64,000 nucleotides of DNA from the NCBI GenBank assembly GCA_003439945.1, contig QVRM01001782.1:1653501-1717500 (forward strand). Reading direction: 5' to 3'. A model generated the notes under the pieces. It was given only the letters and a program-made list of their open reading frames with translations. It was not told where the DNA came from and ran no database searches. Shown one piece after another: positions 57,131 to 64,000 of this stretch; position 1 is the first letter of the stretch; each line of letters opens with the position of its first letter. Source of the DNA: Dermanyssus gallinae. Taxonomy: Eukaryota; Arthropoda; Arachnida; Mesostigmata; Dermanyssidae. Position numbers and translations under genes: made by a program.

Positions 57131-58333
57131 ATTTATCTCATCTCATCTTCTCATTTATTGACCAAAAAGGTATGAGGCATCCGAAGATACCTTGAGGTGG
57201 AAGAGTTGAAGGGCGGTCGACAGAGAGAGCTTCTGTGGCTCGCCGATCGTCGCCATGGCTACGACGCTCTTTGACACGCGCTCGGTGATGTGCTTGCTAA
57301 AGCACACACCCCTGCTGGAGAAGACCACCCCCAGGTAGCAGAAGTTGCTCACATACTCAATAAGCGTATTGCGTAGTCGAAGACGATCGTGAGAGGCGAG
57401 GGCGCCTCCTCCCCTGAACTTGACAGCCTTGGTCTTCAACGCGTTCACACACATGCCGTTGTTGTCGCAGTACTTCTCCAGTACCTTGATGGAAGCCTGG
57501 AGGTCTCGCCTGATGCGACTAAACATGACGATGTCGTCCTCATATAGAAGAATGCCCACCATGGGACACAGCTCCTTGACAAGGGCGGGAAGGTTGCTTA
57601 GGAGAACAGCAAAAAGCAGGGGACTCAGGTTGTCCCCCTGGGGGTACCCTGTGGTCTGGAGGAATGGCGGATGCTCACAGACTCCATCATCCAGAGCGAT
57701 AGAGTTGGGTTGGAGAATCGATGCCAGGAGGGTGAGCAGTGGTCAGCCGATGCCGAAGCGGGCGAGTTTCTCCAACACGGTGTCCCTAGGTGCCACGTCA
57801 AACGCGGGCTTTAGGTCCACGAAGACGGCGTGCAGTGGCCGCCGCTTTTTCTGCAACGATGAAGTTATCTTATCCAGAAGTTCGCCACATGCTGTCGATG
57901 TTGACTTGTGCCGCCTGAAGCCGTGTTGTTCTTGTAAGAGCGCCCCTCTGACTTTAAGGTACGAGGACAGTCGCCTGTACAGCAAAGACGACAACAGCTT
58001 GTACACACAGCTTTTCTTTGCTATCCCTCTCTATGATGACTCAAGAAGAAGGTCGCCTTTACCCTTGCGGATCACCTTCAAAATGCACTCCCTCCATGTT
58101 TCAAGAATGCGTCTTTGGGATAGGCATTTGTTGACGAGGGTTGTCCAGAGGGGGATCAGCGAGGTGGCCACCTTTAGGTACTCGTTTCTCACGCGGTCAG
58201 CGCCAAACGCCTTGTTGTTCTTGAGATGGTGAATGGCGCTGGAGACCTCGTCCTCAGAGAACGATGACTCAAGAGACCGCGCAAACTCTTGTTCCCAGGC
58301 GATTGCGGGAAGAGTTGTAGCGGGGATGGAGTA
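57131..58333 (-). pseudogene. Family X LINE inserted in family F
   Basis: From 58,333 down: FARSLESSFSEDEVSSAIHH, NNKAFGADRVRNEYLK, WRECILKVIRKGKGDLL, RGIAKKSCVYKLLSSLLYRR, EQHGFRRHKSTSTACGELLD, AVFVDLKPAFDVAPRD (box A), TTGYPQGDNLSPLLFAVLL (box B), VGILLYEDDIVMF (box C), ALKTKAVKFRGGG and CFSKHITERVSKSVVAMATI. Only two stops were noted (near 58,025 and 57,740), the first replacing Trp of SWRGI. After LFHLKV the zinc-knuckle end is missing and the sequence joins the 3' tail (CAATAAATGAG, then GATGAGATGAG). It is the best preserved X copy. Confidence 0.85.
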
Positions 58334-59609
58334 TAGATCTTAGAAAAGCATTTGATACAGTTGATATAAATATTCTGATTAAGAAGTTAACTTGATATGG
58401 AGCGGATGATTTTTTTTGTCTTGGCTGCGGTCGTTTGTGTCGAATAGGATGCAAGTCATTCAGGTGTACACTGCACTCTTGGATCTAAGGAATATATCTG
58501 TTGGAGTGGCTCAGGTGGTCCACTTCTCTTTAACATCTTTTTTAACGACATATTTAGCGTAACCAAACATGCAAAGTAGACCTTGTTTGCGGACGATACC
58601 ACCGCCCTATTCGTCGGGAATTCCCCAATTGACGTAGAGACTATGGTCCAGGAGGACCTTCAGAGATTATCATCATGGTTCAGGAGTAACGGTCTCTTTA
58701 TGAATTGGAGGAAAACAGATGTAATGCAATTCCTTTCCCCGCGGGGTTCCGTTACGATCAATCCCCTCCGATTCCAGTGCGACGGCATAGCCCTTTCGCT
58801 TTTACAGGAAACGAATTTTCTAGGCGTTACGTTGGACGAGAAGCTGACCCTTGAAGCGCATGTCACACATATACGTAAGCAAATATCTGTCAGCAAAGCA
58901 GCTCTATACAGACCTCGTCCTACGTCCATAGTCACCTGACTTACGCTGAAGAAGTTTATGGCTTAACACAGATGCGTATTATCAGGTCGCTTCACCGACT
59001 CCAAAAACGAGCACTGAGAACAACTCCGGACCTCTGGATGCGAGATTCAGTGCAACCGCACTACAAAGATATTAGCATTTTGCCGTTCCCAAAACTATAG
59101 AATACTGTCTCGTAGTTTAAATTAAGCTTATACGAATATAAGCTCGTACTCCTTGGATTGCATCCAAACGTATATGGTCTGGCAACATCAGCAACACCCA
59201 TAATTACAAGGGGTAACGCATCAAACCTGCCAACTCTGTCACACCCCAACTCCAGCCAGTCAAAGCTATCAATCAGAAACATTGGGGCCTCCTACTGGAA
59301 CAAAGTACCGGCCTCCGTTAGGCAGACAAAATCCCTGCTCAAATTCAAATGCCATCTCAAAGAGCATTATCTTAAAACTTTGGTATCTGGTTAAAAGTGA
59401 TATAAAAATACAACCATGTTGCAATATATTGTAAATAGGTGAAAATGGCATATATAAATTGTACATTGTTATTTCATAAAAGGGGCTCCGAACAAGCTAT
59501 GTGCTTAATGGAGCCTGAAATTAATGTGTGCAATTATCTTACAAGATGTGTCAATAAACAAACAGTTGAAATATTATTTCTTATTGGTTTTTATTGGTTT
59601 TACTTATTA

Positions 59610-60235
59610 TATTGGAAAGGGTCCGTAAGGCGCTGATTGCCATTTACTCAATTAAGAATCCGCAACTCCTCTCACTGATGACGGATTTAAAATTGTTTGA
59701 CCTGAAAGTTGCCCCTACAGCAAGCTATGCGATCGAACTTATTTGGGAACATCTCAAAGCTTCAAGCTTTGACGACTCGACCGCCTGAAAGCAACGTATA
59801 TTAAACGAGTAATCGGCGTTCACCAAAGCAGTCGCAACCGATTGGTGTATCTGGCTTCGGGTACCCCACTTTTCACAGAAGACCTTCAGCGCCGCTTTAA
59901 CCTGCGGTAAGTATCAAGAGCACTTGCTAAAGTGGGAAGCTAAAATGTGTCAAGTGGACATGGATTTCATTTGAACGCAAACTATGATGAACAACTCGTG
60001 GAAGAATGCCCAATACGAAAATCGCCACCTTATCATGCGCCATGCAATGCACGGTTTCCATCATGCAGTGTGCACGAAAGTTGGTTTTCATGAGACAGAC
60101 GAGCAGTGTACTTGTCGGCACTGTGGAACAACTTGCTCAACCTACCATCGATTGCATTGCCGGAACCCACCAACACTCCGACAAATGTATATGTAAGATA
60201 CACTAACCTTGAGTAATAAATTATTGTTTGTATTG
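59610..60235 (+). pseudogene. Family X LINE, C-terminal fragment
   Basis: VRKALIAIYSIKNPQLLSLM is followed by LFDLKVAPTASYAIELIWEH, then after a shift DRLKATYIKRVIGVHQSSRN and LFTEDLQRRFNL. A last frame has IMRHAMHGFHHAVCTKVGFH and EQCTCRHCGTTCSTYHRLHC, the complete CCHC zinc knuckle. It is 5'-truncated against the 3' end of family F. The 3' UTR is short and ends near attgtatttatc. Confidence 0.75.
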
Positions 60236-62005
60236 CATTATTGTATTTATCAGCCACTACAGGTTTGTTAGCGTGACGAGCTGTATGGTATCAGATGTGC
60301 AATGATTGCCGTAGTACTTTACTATGGGAAGGTATACAAAGAACTTATCACGGAGGTATGTGCCAATTACGACAACAGTGTTGCAGGTGATTTGCATAAC
60401 TAGAAGTACTCGGCAGCAGAAAGAAAGTAGCCTAAAATATTTGTACTTTTACGCAGCAGACCGATCATCAAGCATGCACGGCATTAACAATAAACTCTAA
60501 ATTTTGATAAGTGTATTGTAGAGTTCCCTTAATCCGGTACTGTCCACACCAGGTAGATGATAAACCATACCGCTGAGAGTCAGCGGCCACAAGGACAAGC
60601 TACCACAATGACTGTTGGGAACAGCAAGAGCTCGTAAGGTACGGAGAATGGTCTAGAAAAAACAACGCTTTTAAAAAAAACGAATTCTAGGCAAGCCGGC
60701 TTCTCACAATGCGCACACACAAAACACACTGTCACGCGTCCTTAGTTCGTAGAAAAATATGGCATTTATATTATAAAATTCAAACGACATTATATACATA
60801 ACCTGATTTGCATGAATTCGGGAAAGACAGTATTTATACGTGTTCCAGTCAAGTGAACGTTGGTTGCCCAGTTAGTTATATTGCTAAAGTGCGCACATCT
60901 GTCTTCGAATGCTGAGCTACTGTATGCTATAGTTCAGTAGTATACTAATAGAATTTGCAGGCTATTTTCGATGTTTGTTTCTATAGGGACTACAGTTAAA
61001 AGTTGCAGGACATCCAGTAATCCAGCTGGGATTCTAGTCCAACTTTTAAATCAACTCATCTGAGGCTTTATTTTACAACATTTGTGTACTTGCCAGCGGC
61101 GTTTTTCGATATAGTTGACGAACTGTTTTTCAGGTTACTTTCCAATGAAGGGTACGACTAAGGGTTGCCGCATATCCGGTGAGTGTGTACATCATTCCAG
61201 TTTTTAATTCCGTTGACTTCGCTTTGGTTATCAGTTTCGCCATTGCTGCTGTTGTTGTTGTTAATGTCGTTGTCACTGTCTTATTGTTGTTGTTGTCACC
61301 ATGATTGTTGGTATCGTTGGTTGATGCAGCAGCTATTAGAGATATCGACACGCTCCATCGATCATGTTGGCGCCGCGGTGTGCTGCGATCAACCGGCAAA
61401 TGATAATCAGCTAGGCGTGCAAATGTTATCAAGTATGAGTTGGTTCAATCTGCCTAGCTGCCTTGCGTAGACGAATTATGCTGAGCTATGCTTGATGCTT
61501 ATGCCGTTGTCTCCTGACACTTTTGTGACTTATTTGACTGTATTTATAGATGTTTTCGATACGGTAGATTACTGAACCGATAGATGTTTATTGTATTTTT
61601 CAATAAACGGTTAATGCATTGTCGGCCTTTTCCCTGCAGCTCAAGAAACAGCCGCTGCTATTGTAGTGTCTGCACTCTATTTAAGCTGCCGAATCTCTGA
61701 TGAAATTTTTCCTCTACCATTGTACCCATGAACTATACGACGAATGACTATCGCAAGTTCGAGCCCTGGCATTGCTAGTTGTTTCTGTTAAACATGGTTA
61801 TCATTGCCTTGCTGCTACATTCCTCTGTCGGAGAAAACCAGCCCATCCATAGAAGTCCAGTGACGAGAACGCTATGACGATAAGATGGGCATTTAAACGC
61901 TATCGTGCCCCGGGCATATTGATCTTGCTGATCAATTGTCAAAACATAAAAGAAAAACGCTCCCTAACGTCCACTACATAATTTACAGGGACACTTGTTT
62001 AGTTT
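60236..62005. other. Unassigned; no gene seen
   Basis: About 1.8 kb without a recognised motif. A small GTT patch lies near 61,247-61,300. Open frames are short. Confidence 0.4.
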
Positions 62006-62009
62006 TTAC

Positions 62010-62225
62010 AGTTTTTGGGTTAGCATTGTGTATCGTAACCCTGGCTTCCTTAGGTAGAAACATGTGAAGAACGTGTGTTTACACACAGTGTATCCATTCT
62101 TTGTCGATTATGCTTGGCTGCATCAGTGCAAAGCCGTACACGGGCATTAATTAGCGTTACCGATTAATGAAGTCATGGTTATTGTACATGCTATGAATGA
62201 AACGCACTTTAAAAACCTTACTGAA
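62010..62225 (+). mobile_element. Family J LINE 3' UTR end (5'-truncated copy)
   Basis: The segment matches 18,900-19,148: ggtagaaacatg, acgtgtgt-tacacaca, gatgctt/gattatgcttgg, atcagtgcaaa-ccgtacacg with ggcatta, and aatgaaacgcactt before an A-rich stretch. No coding part is present. It confirms where family J ends. Confidence 0.75.
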
Positions 62226-62229
62226 TTTA

Positions 62230-63260
62230 AACGTTATCTTAGTATTCTATAGTGTTTTCTTCATACAGTAAGAACTGTACGCGTAACGGTATTGTTATCT
62301 TAATACATATACGATTTAATCAATTAATTGCTGACAATAACTATCTAACTTCGCGCTGGTTGCTGCGCCCCCACCGTAAAAGCAGGTACTCTCGCTTCAC
62401 GCAAGCAATCGAAAACACTCACACGCAGTCCATTCAAAAACACTGCAAGAACGCACTTACTTTCTCACCTTAGTTGCGTCTAATCAAACCAGAACTATAT
62501 CTAAACATTTACTCAATCCATAGATACATAATTTTAATGACACGGGATACTACGGTAATAATGTATAAAATCTTACTGTAACTTGTACATATACTTTGCA
62601 CTTGTAACACAGATTCAAAACTACAATTAAGAATAAAGGGACGCCTTATCTTTTGTCATCAATCTACACAGATTTTGCAATTGTTAGCACGGGCGAGGTA
62701 CAGAGTGCCTTCACGCAGCGTCGCGGAAACGGAAGCTAGATAGTGGCCGTAGTATATTTGGCCTTTGGCCTGCTGGCGTGGCTCTAATCTTGCCAGTCAA
62801 TATAGCATTTGCCCGATCGTTTGCGCACCCGCATCGTTTGCGACGAGCCCCATAGTTGCCGACGGATCGCCCGCTGACGCTCGCCGCCTACCTAGCAAAG
62901 ATCATCGTCATCATCAAGACCATCATCATCATCAGCGTCATCATGATCATTCTACGTTCCATTTCACTACGGGATGCTGCCAAATAAATGATGCAAAATG
63001 CGATGCATTTTAGGGGAGGGCAGGCAATACGTTAAGTCATTATCGAAAAGAAACGAGAGAAATTGAACATAGAGCGCAATAAGCGAGTTAGCGCACAAGA
63101 GAGAGATTTCCGTTGAGTGGGCACAACGACAAGAGGTAAACAGAGAGAGTTCAGCTACAGGTGGTGGTGGTGGTGATGGAGATCTAGTGTGAGCTGCGAG
63201 TTTTTGGCCGCCTTCTGCTAGTTCGGCGACGACGTTTGCCTGTTGCCTGTTGTTGTTGTT
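62230..63260. other. Unassigned; no gene seen
   Basis: Short frames only. A CAT/ATC run at 62,905-62,945 and GGT repeats at 63,160-63,172 are the visible simple repeats. Confidence 0.4.
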
Positions 63261-63275
63261 GTTGCTGTTGTTGTG

Positions 63276-63284
63276 TATAAATAG
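63276..63284 (+). promoter_or_regulatory. Possible TATA box (TATAAATAG)
   Basis: A canonical TATAAATAG sits in a GC-balanced context after a GTT run and ahead of 700 bp without TA microsatellites. An arthropod-type initiator TCAGT occurs at about 63,463, too far for this TATA. No downstream coding exon could be identified before the window ends, so this is only a candidate. Confidence 0.25.
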
Positions 63285-63289
63285 ACAGC

Positions 63290-64000
63290 AGACTAAGAAG
63301 ACTGCCATAACACACGAAGTACGAAGTGGTTGGGACGGCTGTGTTGTGAGGTGTGTTTTGTCTGCCTGCCTGTCTGTTTGTACGTATGTATCACGGGGGT
63401 GATGATGTTGTTGTTGTTGTTGTCTTCACGCTCATTGGTCGCGAGTAGCTGGGAATTTCGAGTCAGTCGGTCCAATGCGATTCGAAGGGACTCCAGCTAG
63501 GTAACTGCTAGCTTCGTGTGGCGTCTCGTATGTAAATATCTCATCTTCTGTGTCCACAGCTCGGTGGTGGGCTGTTGTTGGCGTTTTGTGCTGTGATTCT
63601 TCGTCGTTGTTGGTCGTTCGTTGTGTGCGCTCTTCTTGTTGTGGTCGCCAGCTTTCTGGTGTTGTCTGGTAGGGATAGGGTTATTCTGTCTGGTTGACTC
63701 TCGTGCCTTGATTTCGGTTTGTTTTTTCTTTTTCTCGGTGGCATTGTTTGGAAGACGATGCATTTACGTCGCACAAGAGTACAGAATAAGGAGAAGTGTG
63801 CGCCGTAATCAACACCAGAGCGTTTCATCGAGGCTGAATTAAAGCTGTTGACGTGCGTTATTTTCATTTTTGCTACTATTGTAGTGGATTATTGTATTTG
63901 CTGTTAATGATGCTGCTACTGTTGTTGTTGCTGCTACTTTTTGTGGTTGTTATTAATATTTGTATTATCTCTCGTAGATGTGGTGATTGTTTAGTTTGTT
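63290..64000 (+). other. Possible 5' UTR or unassigned sequence
   Basis: T/G-rich on the + strand (many tgttgttg and ctgtctg motifs) with no start codon in a long frame. The 108-codon frame on the - strand is Lys/Arg/Thr/Asn-rich and looks like a low-complexity shadow. If a gene starts here its coding part lies beyond the window. Confidence 0.25.

Larger units (their letters stand above)
55915..59590 (+). mobile_element. Family F LINE, host of two nested insertions
   Basis: The linker before RT is at 55,925-56,340 (ITNWNDLYDISNVGEAFACF, PWVTAELLEMMKEKEAAYTA). FIVNLSTRQGT (56,612-56,650) continues after a SINE as TLKLYRVVPLFKYGERLNKE then NYRPVS (56,860-56,945). ISQRQFGFRSKMSTT follows, and the frame reaches LKKTVADV at 57,110-57,130, where a - strand family X LINE intervenes. 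It resumes IDLRKAFDTVD at 58,335, with FADDTTALFVGN near 58,585, FRSNGLFMNWRKTDVMQFLS, NFLGVTLDEKLTLEAHV, LTYAEEVYGLTQMR and LRTTPDLWMRDSVQPHYKDI. The 3' UTR ends near 59,590. Stops exist (for example TAA within the split GT-YP motif), so the copy is inactive. Confidence 0.8.

Noticed and set aside
57420..58232. 270-codon + strand frame
   Set aside because: It is antisense to the well-preserved family X RT; the - strand carries all the RT motifs.
62252..62650. Frame with RKSRYSRFTQA as a possible LINE C-terminus
   Set aside because: The resemblance is to a generic pattern and too short to support a call.

Overview
The window is nuclear DNA from an animal with GT-AG introns and a genome rich in transposons and microsatellites. 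The one host gene I can reconstruct is a five-exon secreted six-cysteine protein at 40,189-48,221 on the + strand. It resembles the odorant-binding-protein-like (OBP-like) families of chelicerates, so a mite or tick is my best guess; this is inference from one gene and from repeat style. No bacterial-type gene, rRNA, functional tRNA or CRISPR is seen.

Layout. 0-8 kb: decayed non-LTR retrotransposon (LINE) pieces, a dead mariner (1.6-2.4 kb), a SINE, and a nested inverted-repeat/foldback structure packed with (TA)n tracts (3.3-5.2 kb). 8-14 kb: a 220-bp duplication, an inverted pair of SINEs, an RT remnant, a 21-bp minisatellite (11.28-11.94 kb) and CAA repeats. 14-20 kb: LINE ends, a SINE, and a LINE ('family X', - strand) split by a second LINE ('family J', + strand). 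20-30 kb: simple repeats (GTT, TA, TTA), one SINE and an unidentified GC-rich ORF. 30-38 kb: fragments of several RT families and a SINE. 38.9-48.2 kb: the host gene, with a 6-kb first intron full of microsatellites. 48-51 kb: likely 3' UTR, then a hairpin built around (TA)n. 50.8-60.2 kb: LINE 'family F' copies, a complete-length but inactivated Tc1 element with 266-bp inverted repeats, and a three-layer nest (SINE and family X inside family F). 60-64 kb: mostly unassigned, with a family J 3' end and a possible promoter.

How it fits together. Almost everything except the six-cysteine gene is mobile or simple-sequence DNA. All transposase and RT genes seen carry stops, frameshifts or truncations, so none looks autonomous. 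The SINE copies have 15-18 bp target-site duplications, as expected for LINE-style mobilisation. Family labels X, F, J and D are local names used here only. Boundaries of decayed elements are good to a few tens of bases unless a duplication fixes them. All identifications are by eye; no database search was run.
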